The notes: generated from the letters alone by a model not told the origin. Positions 24,084-31,393 are shown, counted from the first letter of the stretch. The stretch: DNA of 42,386 nucleotides from an uncultured Pseudoxanthomonas sp. (GCA_937975725.1 CALJUL010000122.1:1-42386), one strand, 5' to 3'. Numbers and translations: made by a program.

Positions 24084-24107
24084 ACTTATAGTCTGTAGAT
24101 TCATAGT
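24084..24107. promoter_or_regulatory. C-box-like operator between methyltransferase and controller genes
   Basis: Two similar short pseudo-palindromes, ACTTATAGT (24084-24092) and ATTCATAGT (24099-24107), have centres 15 bp apart. This two-site arrangement is the pattern bound by C-proteins of PvuII-type systems. It is the only AT-rich patch between the divergent genes and must overlap both promoters. Binding by the C protein would activate the C-R transcript with delay and tune the methyltransferase. Confidence 0.75.
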
Positions 24108-24132
24108 GTTCACGGCGGAAGTATGCCGGGCC

Positions 24133-24369
24133 ATGATCAGGAACACAAAGTCGGGAACCCTGCGGCGGGCCTTCGCCGCCAACGTGCGCCGCCTGCGGGA
24201 GGCGCGTGGCCTGTCGCAGGAAGCGCTGGCCGACCTGGCCGGCCTGCATCGGACCTATGTCGGCTCCGTCGAACGCGGCGAACGCAACCTGTCCATCGAC
24301 AACATCGAACGCCTGGCGGCGGCCCTGGACGTCCTGCCCGCGACCCTGCTCGGCGGAGGCGTGGTATGA
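24133..24369 (+). CDS. pvuIIC-like: Restriction-modification controller (C) protein, XRE-type
   Basis: A 78-residue helix-turn-helix protein. The HTH is LSQEALADLAGLHRTYVGSV followed by ERGERNLSIDNIERLA, the standard C-protein wording (recognition helix with H-R-T-Y and E-R-G-R-N). In such systems it binds the C-boxes, activates its own and the endonuclease gene, and delays restriction until the host DNA is methylated. The ATG at 24133 (MIRNTKSG) lies 25 bp after the C-box. Its TGA overlaps the endonuclease ATG (ATGA), so both are made from one transcript. Length is near the ~80-85 residues of known C proteins. Confidence 0.92.
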   Translation: MIRNTKSGTLRRAFAANVRRLREARGLSQEALADLAGLHRTYVGSVERGERNLSIDNIERLAAALDVLPATLLGGGVV

Positions 24370-24956
24370 CCGTCAAGGCCCATCCCGACTTCGCCGAACT
24401 GCAGAGGCTGTGGCCCGCTGTGCAGGCTTATCAGGACCTCGCCACCCGGCACGGCATCGGCGACATTTTCCAGGACAACGGCGGCAAGCTGCTGCAGGTA
24501 CTCCTGCTGCTTGGCCTTCGCACCCTGCCCGGCCGCGAAGGCAACGACGCGGTCGACGCGAGCGGCCAGGAATACGAACTGAAGTCGGTCAACATCGAAC
24601 TGACCAAGGGGTTCTCCACGCACCACCACATGAACCCGGTGATCATCGCCAAGTACCGCAAGGTCCCATGGGTCTTCGCCATCTACCGGAACATCGCCCT
24701 CGAAGCCGTCTATGTCCTCAAGCCGAAGGACCTGGAGCCCTACTACGCGCAGTGGGAGAAGAAGTGGCGCGACGATGGCAACAAGGACATCAACAACCCC
24801 AAGATCCCGGTGAAGTTCGTCATGGACTGCGGAAGGTTGGTCTACGGCAAGGCCCCTACGCTGGCGGCGCGCAGGAAGGCCGAGCAGGCCACGGCCGTGG
24901 CCAGGGCGACGGGGCACGACCCCGGCGGCTTCAAGCCAGAAGACGGAGACCGCTAG
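24366..24956 (+). CDS. pvuIIR-like: PvuII-type restriction endonuclease (CAGCTG), with extended C-terminus
   Basis: A 196-residue endonuclease closely resembling R.PvuII. The PD-(D/E)XK residues are D61, E71 and K73 in NDAVDASGQEYELK, three positions later than in PvuII because of a slightly longer start. The His cluster FSTHHHMNPVIIAKYR and NNPKIPVKFVMD also match. It should cut CAGCTG bluntly as a homodimer. The ATG at 24366 overlaps the controller stop. The protein continues about 38 residues beyond where I recall PvuII ending: a basic helix (APTLAARRKAEQATAVARAT) and an acidic tail ending in EDGDR. No inactivating change is visible. Confidence 0.93.
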   Translation: MTVKAHPDFAELQRLWPAVQAYQDLATRHGIGDIFQDNGGKLLQVLLLLGLRTLPGREGNDAVDASGQEYELKSVNIELTKGFSTHHHMNPVIIAKYRKVPWVFAIYRNIALEAVYVLKPKDLEPYYAQWEKKWRDDGNKDINNPKIPVKFVMDCGRLVYGKAPTLAARRKAEQATAVARATGHDPGGFKPEDGDR

Positions 24957-25177
24957 ACGATGCGCAGCGATCGCGCAGCCCGCGACCGCTCTTCCGCCGT
25001 GCCCGCTGCGGGCTGACGCTCCTGACAGGCAGCGCGGACTTCGCCCGCGACATGCAGGACACGACCGGCAGCGGAGCCAGGCCGTCTACGTAACGCTTCG
25101 CCGCGTTGCCATCCTGCAATCCGTCCATGGCAAAAGGCGCAGGCTGTCCTGCGATCCGCTCGCCAGCAAGCCTGCTC
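24957..25177. other. Gene-free stretch downstream of the endonuclease
   Basis: There is no supportable gene here. An inverted repeat CAGCCCGC (24976-24983) / GCGGGCTG (25008-25015) could make a weak hairpin but has no T-run. A 9-bp CCAGCAAGC at 25163-25171 also occurs at the tRNA-Leu 3' end (22972-22980); see the findings on island boundaries. Confidence 0.4.
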
Positions 25178-25408
25178 CTATTCCCGCAACCAGGCGCCGT
25201 CGTACAGGAACCGCGCGCGGCGGTCTTGGTGGTAGAAGGTGGCGCGGTAGCGGCCGGCGTCGCTGCCGGTGCCGCGTTCGCACAGCACGTCGATCTTCTC
25301 GTGCTCCATCAGCGTGCGGAAGGTTTCCAGCTCCAGGCCGAGCGCTTCGGCGACGAGTTGGCCGTCGATCTCGATCGGCCTGACCGGGTGGCGCAGGGTC
25401 AGGTGCAT
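25178..25408 (-). CDS. DUF6522-like small protein
   Basis: A 76-residue protein starting at ATG 25408 (MHLTLRHPVRPIEIDG). It contains IEIDGQLVAEALGLELETF, LMEHEKIDVLCERGTG, and DAGRYRATFYHQDRRARFLY. This order (an 'IEIDG--VAE-LGL' helix, a single Cys-Glu-Arg-Gly, then 'DAGRYR-TF-H--RRAR') is that of DUF6522, a small family of unknown function found in xanthomonads and rhizobia. A single cysteine is present. It points towards the restriction-modification island and stands alone; the divergent alcohol dehydrogenase starts 159 bp away. Family name is from memory. Confidence 0.65.
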   Translation of the reverse strand: MHLTLRHPVRPIEIDGQLVAEALGLELETFRTLMEHEKIDVLCERGTGSDAGRYRATFYHQDRRARFLYDGAWLRE

Positions 25409-25567
25409 GGCGGAAGGCGGGGCGTGGCGGACTTCGGCATGGCGGAATTGTCCACCGTGGGCCGGCGGCCGTCCTTGACCTGCATCATCCGGCGGCGCCG
25501 CGGCTTGACGGCCGGCTAACCGCGGGCGGCGCAGGCTGGGCCACCACCTTGCCGGAGAAGCCCTGCG

Positions 25568-26599
25568 ATGAAAGCCGTCCGTTTCGTGGAGACCGGGCAT
25601 CCGGCCGAAGTAGTCGACCTGCCGGTGCCCGTGCCCGGGCCGGGACAGGTGCTGCTGAAAGTGGCCGGCGCCGGCGTCTGCCATTCCGACCTGCACATCC
25701 TGGATGAGGACCTGGGCCTGAAGGGCCCCTTCACCCTGGGGCACGAGAACGCCGGCTGGATCGCCGGACTCGGCGCCGGCGTGACGGAGTGGAAGGAGGG
25801 CGACGCGGTGGCGGTGTACGGCCCCTGGGGCTGCGGGCGCTGCCACGCCTGCCAGGCGTCGAAGGAGAACTACTGCGAGAACCATGCCGCGCTCGGCACC
25901 ATGGGCGGCGGGCTGGGTTCGGACGGCGGCATGGCCGACTACATGCTGGTGCCCTCGCCGCGCCTGCTGGTGCCGCTGGCGGGGCTGGACCCGGTGGCCG
26001 CGGCGCCGCTCTCCGATGCCGCGCTGACGCCCTACCACGCCATCAAGCAGGCGCTGCCACTGCTGACGCCCGACGCGACCGCGCTGGTGCTGGGCATCGG
26101 CGGCTTGGGCCACATGGCGGTGCAGCTCCTGCGCGCGCTGACGCCGGCTCGCCTGATCGCGGGCGACATCGACGAAGGCAAGCTCGCCCACGCCCGCGCG
26201 CTGGGCGTGGAGCACGCCTTCAACACCCGCGACGCCGACGCCGCCGTCGAAGCGATCCGCGACCTGGCCGGACCGCGCGGCGTGGCCGTGGCGCTGGATT
26301 TCGTCGGCGCGCAGCCGACCATCGACCTGTGCGTGCGCGTGGTCGGCCGCGACAGTCGCTTGACCGTGGTGGGGCTGGGCGGCGGCACCGTCCACTACGC
26401 CGCCAACCGGCCGCCCTACGGCTGCCAGGTCAGCGTGCCGTACTGGGGCTCGCGCACGGAGTTGATGGAAGTGATCGCCCTGGCCGCCGCCGGCCGCATC
26501 CGCGCCGAGGTGGAGACCTTCCCGCTGGAACAGGCGGTCGACGTCTACCGGCGCCTGCGCGAAGGCAGGATCCACGGCCGCGCGGTGCTGCAACCCTGA
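25568..26599 (+). CDS. Zinc-dependent NAD(P) alcohol dehydrogenase (AdhP-like)
   Basis: A 343-residue medium-chain dehydrogenase. Catalytic zinc ligands are C38 (GVCHSDLH) and H59-E60 (LGHEN); the structural zinc site has C89, C92, C95 and C103 (CGRCHACQASKENYC). The Rossmann nucleotide-binding motif is LGIGGLGHMAVQ, followed by an aspartate-ended strand (AGDIDEGK), which suggests NAD rather than NADP preference. The start is an ATG (MKAVRFVETGHP) after GGAGAAG (25555-25561). Members oxidise alcohols or reduce aldehydes in the cytosol; substrate is not evident. No neighbouring gene shares an obvious pathway. Confidence 0.92.
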   Translation: MKAVRFVETGHPAEVVDLPVPVPGPGQVLLKVAGAGVCHSDLHILDEDLGLKGPFTLGHENAGWIAGLGAGVTEWKEGDAVAVYGPWGCGRCHACQASKENYCENHAALGTMGGGLGSDGGMADYMLVPSPRLLVPLAGLDPVAAAPLSDAALTPYHAIKQALPLLTPDATALVLGIGGLGHMAVQLLRALTPARLIAGDIDEGKLAHARALGVEHAFNTRDADAAVEAIRDLAGPRGVAVALDFVGAQPTIDLCVRVVGRDSRLTVVGLGGGTVHYAANRPPYGCQVSVPYWGSRTELMEVIALAAAGRIRAEVETFPLEQAVDVYRRLREGRIHGRAVLQP

Positions 26600-26729
26600 T
26601 CCTGCAGGCTTCCGTCCCCCGCCGGCCTCGTCCCGTCGGCGCATCGGCGCCTTCGTCGCAACGCGATTGCACGCACGTCGCGGGCTGCCGCAACCTGCGC
26701 CGGTCGCTCCTCCGCCGGGAATCCTTCGC

Positions 26730-26954
26730 ATGAAGACGCTGATCGCCCTCCTCGCTTGGTGCCTGTTGCTGGTGCTGTGCTGGCCGCTCGCGCTGCTGGC
26801 GCTGGTGCTGTGGCCGCTGGCCTGGCTGCTGTGTCTGCCCTTCCGCCTGGTGGGCATCGTGTTTTCCTCGCTGTTCGCCTTCCTGGAGGCGCTGCTGTCG
26901 CTACCCGCGCGCGCGCTGGGCTGGCGCCCGGCCCCGCCCGTCTCGGCGGCCTGA
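26730..26954 (+). CDS. Small hydrophobic membrane protein
   Basis: A 74-residue protein, almost entirely hydrophobic, that I cannot assign to a named family. The ATG at 26730 (MKTLIALLAWCL) is the natural start; the longer frame upstream is Pro/Arg-rich. Two or three membrane segments are likely: LLAWCLLLVLCWPLALLALV, WPLAWLLCLPFRLVGIVF and FSSLFAFLEALLSLPARALG. Repeated W-P-L and C-L motifs are visible. It stands between the alcohol dehydrogenase and a GFA-family gene. Similar ORFs are common in xanthomonads, which supports it being real, but function is unknown. Confidence 0.65.
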   Translation: MKTLIALLAWCLLLVLCWPLALLALVLWPLAWLLCLPFRLVGIVFSSLFAFLEALLSLPARALGWRPAPPVSAA

Positions 26955-27037
26955 GCCGGAGGCGACAACGACTTCCGGCCCATTCGCGCGCGGCCGGCAT
27001 GCGGCACACTGCCCCCTCCCCGGCCCGGAGGCTCCCC

Positions 27038-27442
27038 ATGCTGAAGACCTACCACGGCAGTTGCCATTGCGGCGCGGTGCGCTTCGAGGCCGACATCGAC
27101 CTCGCCCAGCCCACGTACCGCTGCAACTGCTCGATATGCCGGCGCAACCGCTTCTGGCCGGCCATCGTCGCGCCGGTGCGCTTCCGCCTGCTGGCGGGCG
27201 CGGAAGAACTGGTCGAATACCGCTTCAACACCCGGCGCAACTCGCACCATTTCTGCCGCACCTGCGGCGTGCGCCCGTTCGGCATCGGCAACGACGTACC
27301 CGACGGCGAGCGCATCTACGGCGTCAACCTGGGCTGCCTGGACGACGCCACGCCGGAGGAACTCGACGCCGCCCCCATCGTCTACATCGATGGCGCACAC
27401 GAGCACTGGGACCGGCCGCCGGCCGTCACCGGCTACCTCTAG
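27038..27442 (+). CDS. GFA (glutathione-dependent formaldehyde-activating-like) zinc protein
   Basis: A 134-residue protein with the GFA zinc-ligand pattern: GSCHCGAVRFEADID, YRCNCSICRRN and HHFCRTCGVRPFG. The seven conserved cysteines supply two zinc sites. The start is an ATG at 27038 (MLKTYHGSCHCG); upstream extension is not conserved. The family name comes from a Paracoccus enzyme linked to S-hydroxymethylglutathione, but most members have unproven roles, and no glutathione-dependent formaldehyde dehydrogenase is next to it (the nearby zinc dehydrogenase is of a different subgroup). It is probably monocistronic. Confidence 0.9.
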   Translation: MLKTYHGSCHCGAVRFEADIDLAQPTYRCNCSICRRNRFWPAIVAPVRFRLLAGAEELVEYRFNTRRNSHHFCRTCGVRPFGIGNDVPDGERIYGVNLGCLDDATPEELDAAPIVYIDGAHEHWDRPPAVTGYL

Positions 27443-27523
27443 CGCACGCCCCGCGGCCGCAGGCGGACACGCTTTTTGCTAGTCTGCGCCTGCCGACCGC
27501 ATCAACCGCCCTCAAGGTCTCTC

Positions 27524-28213
27524 GTGGACTACTCTCTCGCCGTGGCCGAAAACGACTCCAGCAAGACCGACGACACCACGCCGCTGCGCCCGCGTCCCAA
27601 CGTGGAACTGTGCCGCCGCGGCGAGATCCGCGCGGAGAAATTCCTCGACGCGGCCACCGAGGTATTCGTGGAGAAGGGCTACCAGCACGCGCGCCTGAGC
27701 GAGATCGTGGCGCGCGCCGGCGGCTCGCTGGCCACGCTGTACCGCATCTTCGGCGACAAGGAAGGCCTGGCCTGCGCCATCCTGGAGCGGCGCATGGACG
27801 TGCACCTGAACATGCTGCACGACCTCAACCTGTCCGGACTGCCGCCGGAGCAGGCGCTGCCGCAGGTGGCGATCCGCATGGCGCGGATGATGGCGCAGCC
27901 GGATTCCAAGGTGATCTACCGCATCGTGGTCGGCGAAGGCCAATCCTTTCCGGCGCTGCGCGACTGGTTCTTCGACCAGGTGGTGACCACCATCCGCCGC
28001 ACGCTGGCCGATTACTTCGAGCAGCAGGTCGCCGCCGGCCGCCTGCGGCTGGCGTCGCCGAAGGCCGCCGCGGCGCAGTTCTTCATGAGCCTGTTCGGCG
28101 ACCAGATCATCCGGCTGGCCTCCGGCGCCTCCAAGCTGCCCGACGTGGAGACGCTGGAAGCGCAGGCGCTGGCCTCGGTGGAATTCTTCCTGCAGGGCGC
28201 CCTGCCTCGCTGA
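27524..28213 (+). CDS. TetR/AcrR-family transcriptional regulator
   Basis: A 229-residue repressor-type protein. The GTG at 27524 has AAGG 6 bp upstream; a TTG at 27476 in the same frame lacks such a site. The TetR HTH is AATEVFVEKGYQHARLSEIV followed by ARAGGSLATLYRIFGDKEGL (about residues 38-85). The ligand-binding C-terminal part (about 90-229) includes FFDQVVTTIRRTLADYF and AAAQFFMSLFGDQIIRL. The first 30 residues form a Ser/Asp/Thr-rich lead. Target genes are unknown; the oxidoreductase gene 72 bp downstream is on the same strand and might be in its control. Confidence 0.92.
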   Translation: MDYSLAVAENDSSKTDDTTPLRPRPNVELCRRGEIRAEKFLDAATEVFVEKGYQHARLSEIVARAGGSLATLYRIFGDKEGLACAILERRMDVHLNMLHDLNLSGLPPEQALPQVAIRMARMMAQPDSKVIYRIVVGEGQSFPALRDWFFDQVVTTIRRTLADYFEQQVAAGRLRLASPKAAAAQFFMSLFGDQIIRLASGASKLPDVETLEAQALASVEFFLQGALPR

Positions 28214-28284
28214 GCGGCCGCGCGGGCTTCACCGCGCCTTTCGCTTCCCGTGCCAGCATGGCGCATCCTCCGCGGTGCGACGGC

Positions 28285-29496
28285 ATGGACCTGAAGAGCG
28301 GATACCCCTACTGGGCCGTCAAGAACGGCCTCATGCAACCCTTCCCCCGGCTGGAAACGGACCACCGCTGTGACGTGGCGGTGGTGGGCGGCGGTATCAC
28401 CGGGGCGCTGATCGCCGATGCGCTGGCCGCGCGCGGCCTGGACGTGGCGGTGCTGGAGCAGCGCGACATCGGCTGGGGCAGCACGGCGGCCAGCACCGCG
28501 CTGCTGCAATACGAGATCGACACCCACCTGCGCGACCTGGCCCGCCGCCACGGCCTGGACGACGGGGTGCTGGCCTATCGCGCTTGCGCCGAAGCTCTGG
28601 ACCTGCTGCGCGACGTCGCGGCGCCGTGGCGCGACGTGGAGTTCGCCCGCAACCGCAGCCTGTACTACGCTAGCCGCCGCCGCGATGTGCCCGCGCTGCG
28701 CGAAGAAGGCGAACTGCGCCGCCGCCACGGCCTGGAGGTGGACTATCTCGAACGCGACGCGCTGCGCGCCGACTACGGCCTGGACGCGCCCGCGGCGCTG
28801 CTGAGCCGGCAGGCCGCGCGGGTGGACCCCTACCGCCTGGCCCATCGCCTGCTGCAACGCTTGCAGGCGCGCGGCGCCGGCGTGTTCGACCGCACCCGCA
28901 TCGCCGCGATGCGGACCACTGCGCGCGGCGTGGTCCTGGCCACCGACGACGGAACCACCGTGCGCGCCGGCCACGCGGTGATGGCCGCCGGCTACGCCAG
29001 CCAGCACTGGCTGCGCGAACGGGTCGCGCGCAACCGCAGCAGCTACGCCTTCATCAGCGATCCGGTGACCAGCAACCAGTTGGGCTTCCTCCGGGACACG
29101 CTGCTGTGGGAGACCGCGCGCCCCTACCTGTACGCGCGCAGCACCGCCGACGGCCGCCTGCTGATCGGCGGCGAGGACGACGCGGTGGACATCCCCGCGC
29201 GCCGCGACGCGCGCGTGCAGAAGAAGGCCGCCCTTCTGCGCAAGCGCCTGCACCGGCTGTTCCCGGGGCTGGAACTGACGCCGGCGTTCTCGTGGGCGGG
29301 CACCTTCGCCGAGACGGCGGACGGCCTGCCGTTCTTCGGCCCGCATCCGCAGTGGGGCCCGCGGGTGCTGTTCGCCATGGCCTACGGCGGCAACGGGATC
29401 ACCTACAGCATGCTCGGCGCCGGCCTGCTGTGCGCGCTGGTCGAGCGGCGCCGGCATCCGCTCTGGCCGCTGTTCTCGTTCCAGCGACCGCACTGA
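28285..29496 (+). CDS. FAD-dependent oxidoreductase (DAO family)
   Basis: A 403-residue flavoprotein of the D-amino-acid-oxidase/GlpD fold. The FAD-binding GxGxxG motif is VAVVGGGITGALIADALAAR, followed by the acidic strand end VAVLEQRDIGWGSTAAST. The second flavin contact is GHAVMAAGYAS, and the C-terminal GGNGITYS motif closes the FAD site (MAYGGNGITYSML). ATG 28285 gives MDLKSGYPYWAVKNGL, a start seen in this subgroup; an in-frame ATG at 28258 is possible. The substrate is unknown: relatives oxidise amines, glycine-type compounds or hydroxy acids. It follows the TetR gene by 72 bp. Confidence 0.9.
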   Translation: MDLKSGYPYWAVKNGLMQPFPRLETDHRCDVAVVGGGITGALIADALAARGLDVAVLEQRDIGWGSTAASTALLQYEIDTHLRDLARRHGLDDGVLAYRACAEALDLLRDVAAPWRDVEFARNRSLYYASRRRDVPALREEGELRRRHGLEVDYLERDALRADYGLDAPAALLSRQAARVDPYRLAHRLLQRLQARGAGVFDRTRIAAMRTTARGVVLATDDGTTVRAGHAVMAAGYASQHWLRERVARNRSSYAFISDPVTSNQLGFLRDTLLWETARPYLYARSTADGRLLIGGEDDAVDIPARRDARVQKKAALLRKRLHRLFPGLELTPAFSWAGTFAETADGLPFFGPHPQWGPRVLFAMAYGGNGITYSMLGAGLLCALVERRRHPLWPLFSFQRPH

Positions 29497-29570
29497 CGCG
29501 CGCGCCGTGTTGACATCGCCGTCATCGCGGCCGCGGCAGTCTGGCGCCACGTCCACTGCCGGAGAGCGCC

Positions 29571-30089
29571 ATGCCCCGCGGAGACAAGTCCGCCTATTCG
29601 GACAAACAGAAGCGCCAGGCCGAGCACATCGAGGAAAGTGAACTCGACCGTGACCGCCCGCGCGAGGACGCCGAACGCATCGCCTGGGCCACCGTCAACA
29701 AGCAGGACGGCGGCGGCAAGCGCTCCGGCTCCGGCCGCACGACGGCGCGCAAGAAGAGCGCCGGCAAGAGCACGAAGAAAGCCACGAAGAAGACGGTCAA
29801 GAAAACGGCCAGGAAGGCCGCCGGGAAAGCGACGAAGAAGGCGACGAAGAAAACCGCGGGGAAAGCGCCCAAGAAAACCGCACGCAAGGCGGCGAAGAAG
29901 TCCACCGGAAGGACCACGAAGAAAACTGCGAAGAAAGCCACGAAGAAGACCGCTAGGAAAGCAACGAAGAAAACGGCGGGCAAGACCGCGCGCAAGACGC
30001 CAGCGAAGAAAACCGCACGCAGGACTGTTCGGAAAACCACCGCCCGCAAGACCACGAAGAAATCCGCCAGGAAAACCGCACGCCGCTGA
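29571..30089 (+). CDS. Lysine-rich histone H1-like protein with small N-terminal domain
   Basis: A 172-residue protein with two parts. Residues 1-50 (MPRGDKSAYSDKQKRQAEHI..., ending AWATVNKQDGGGKRSGSGR) match the short domain often annotated as 'plasmid stabilisation protein' in proteobacteria; its function is unproven. Residues 53-172 are a low-complexity tail of about 18 KKT/RKA-type units (KKTARKA, KKATKKT), as in bacterial histone H1-like proteins that bind DNA non-specifically. The ATG at 29571 follows GGAGAG. The repetitive tail varies in length between strains as a rule. It probably binds the nucleoid; regulation is unknown. Confidence 0.8.
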   Translation: MPRGDKSAYSDKQKRQAEHIEESELDRDRPREDAERIAWATVNKQDGGGKRSGSGRTTARKKSAGKSTKKATKKTVKKTARKAAGKATKKATKKTAGKAPKKTARKAAKKSTGRTTKKTAKKATKKTARKATKKTAGKTARKTPAKKTARRTVRKTTARKTTKKSARKTARR

Positions 30090-30112
30090 AGCCCCGCGCT
30101 GCTACCCCCCTT

Positions 30113-30290
30113 GTAGGAGCGGCTTCAGCCGCGACCGTACTCGTCACGCGCACAGCATGCCCGGACTTCCCATGAAAGGACTTCGCCCTGCGAAATCCAT
30201 ACGCGATCCATACGCTCGAGCGATGCATCCATTATCGCCACGGCATAAAGAACGGCCATGGCGTGCGGTCGCGGCTGAAGCCGCTCCTAC
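30113..30290. repeat. Convergent REP pair (GGCTTCAGCC variant)
   Basis: The plus copy GTAGGAGCGGCTTCAGCCGC... at 30113-30136 faces the inverse copy GGTCGCGGCTGAAGCCGCTC... at 30267-30290. It lies between two convergent genes (histone-like plus, zincin-like minus). The 130 bp inside shows no gene. Confidence 0.85.
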
Positions 30291-30318
30291 ATAGGCGGCG
30301 TCGGCGCCGGGTGCTGCT

Positions 30319-30774
30319 TCAGCCGCCCCCGGGCCACCAGCCCTTGCCGGTCAGCGCATAACGGTCGGCCGCGCGCTCGAAGGGATTGCGCACGCTGACG
30401 CCGCCGCATAGCAGGTATGCAGGCAGGAACAGCGGGCCCAGCACCATGTACTGGTAAACGTGCGCGCGCTCGTGGTCGCCCAGCCGGATCGGCGGGTGCC
30501 GGCAGCGGCCGGCGCGGTGCTCGTAGGTGGCGCAGGCCGTCTCCAGCGAATCGCCGGTATGCAGGATGCTGTTGCCGAAGGTGATGGCGCCACCCGGCCC
30601 CCACGGCCAATGATGGAAAACCAGGGCCAGCTCGCGCCGGCTCCACCGAGCGCGTGCGCCGAAAGCCATGCCCAGCAGGCCCGCCGCCACGCCGACCAGC
30701 GTGTTGGGCGACGCCCACAGCGCGCCCAGCACGCGCGCGATGGCCAGGCCCACCGATGGCGCGGCGCCGTTCAA
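30319..30774 (-). CDS. Small membrane protein with zincin-like HExxH...ExxAD signature
   Basis: A 151-residue protein I cannot place in a named family. The TTG start at 30774 is chosen because it overlaps the PspC stop (TTGA) and starts just before a hydrophobic segment (about residues 8-40). The motif H101-E-R-A-H105 in GDHERAHVYQYMVLGPLF is followed 27 residues on by ERAADRYA (E133, D137). This spacing resembles HExxH...ExxAD zinc peptidases of the M48/DUF4157 kind, with a second hydrophobic stretch between them. A conserved FGNSILHTGDSL precedes it. Proteolytic activity is speculative, because the domain is much shorter than M48. The upstream PspC gene suggests an envelope-stress link. Confidence 0.75.
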   Translation of the reverse strand: MNGAAPSVGLAIARVLGALWASPNTLVGVAAGLLGMAFGARARWSRRELALVFHHWPWGPGGAITFGNSILHTGDSLETACATYEHRAGRCRHPPIRLGDHERAHVYQYMVLGPLFLPAYLLCGGVSVRNPFERAADRYALTGKGWWPGGG

Positions 30775-30974
30775 TCCTGCTCGTTGGGCATCAGCAGCCA
30801 GAGGATCAGATACACCAGAATGCCGGGGAACGCGGCCGAGGCGATCGAGACGATCACGAAGACCACCCGCAGCAGCGTGGAACTCCAGCCGAACCGGTGG
30901 GCGATGCCGCCCATCACGCCGGCGATCATCCGATCGTTCAGCGACCGCGCAAACGGCCTGGAGGCAGTGTTCAT
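30771..30974 (-). CDS. PspC-domain protein
   Basis: A 67-residue protein consisting of one PspC domain: SLNDRMIAGVMGGIAHRFGW, followed by STLLRVVFVIVSI and GILVYLILWLLMP. It has a short amphipathic start and one or two membrane helices. PspC in enterobacteria senses inner-membrane stress with PspB; stand-alone short PspC proteins are widespread and their role is less clear. The ATG at 30974 fixes the start. Its stop overlaps the TTG of the next gene, so the two are translationally coupled. No pspA/B/F is in the window. Confidence 0.9.
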   Translation of the reverse strand: MNTASRPFARSLNDRMIAGVMGGIAHRFGWSSTLLRVVFVIVSIASAAFPGILVYLILWLLMPNEQD

Positions 30975-31015
30975 GGTCCACAACTCCCCACGGTTGTCCG
31001 TGGCCAGTCTAGCGC

Positions 31016-31393
31016 TCAGCGCTCCCCGGCGCCTGAACCGCGCAACGCCTTCAGCTTCTGCCTGAACCAGTCGCCGGCCGCCTGCTCCGGCTGCCCGGGG
31101 CAGCGCACCCGGTAGGCGCGGCCGCTGAGGCTGCTGCGGCTGGCGGCACGCTCGATGAACTGCTCGGCGCTGTCCACCAGGTCCTTCTTCAACAGGTAGT
31201 CGTACTTGCGCTGCAGGTGCTTGCGCGCCTCGTCGCGCCCGTGCCAACTGCCGTTGCGCTGGAACTCGCAGGCGGACGTGGACAGCGCGTCCATCAACTG
31301 ACCGATCTCCCGCCTGGCCTGCGGCGAAGGCGCGGCCAGCGCCATGGGCGCGAGGAACAGCAGGCAGGCAGCGGCAAAGCGGCGCGGAGTCAT
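31016..31393 (-). CDS. DUF5329 family secreted protein
   Basis: A 125-residue protein with an N-terminal signal peptide (MTPRRFAAACLLFLAPMALA, cleavage near residue 20). The mature part reads QLMDALSTSACEFQRNGSWH, KHLQRKYDYLLKK, AEQFIERAASRSSLSGRAY and VRCPG. This matches DUF5329, a family of small periplasmic proteins with two cysteines (here in SACEF and VRCPG) likely in a disulfide. Function is unknown. It lies 41 bp upstream of the PspC gene on the same strand, possibly in one unit with it. Confidence 0.85.
   Translation of the reverse strand: MTPRRFAAACLLFLAPMALAAPSPQARREIGQLMDALSTSACEFQRNGSWHGRDEARKHLQRKYDYLLKKDLVDSAEQFIERAASRSSLSGRAYRVRCPGQPEQAAGDWFRQKLKALRGSGAGER

Noticed and set aside
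24366..24956. Antisense small peptide like the 28-residue product described within pvuIIR
   Set aside because: I could not identify a matching minus-strand start and frame with confidence.
27061..28284. N-terminal extension of the DAO oxidoreductase frame across the GFA and TetR genes
   Set aside because: Upstream part is Arg/Pro-rich noise in the shadow of two clear genes; homology starts at MDLKSGYPYW.
29510..29570. TTGACA -35 box before the histone-like gene
   Set aside because: No acceptable -10 sequence at 16-18 bp downstream.
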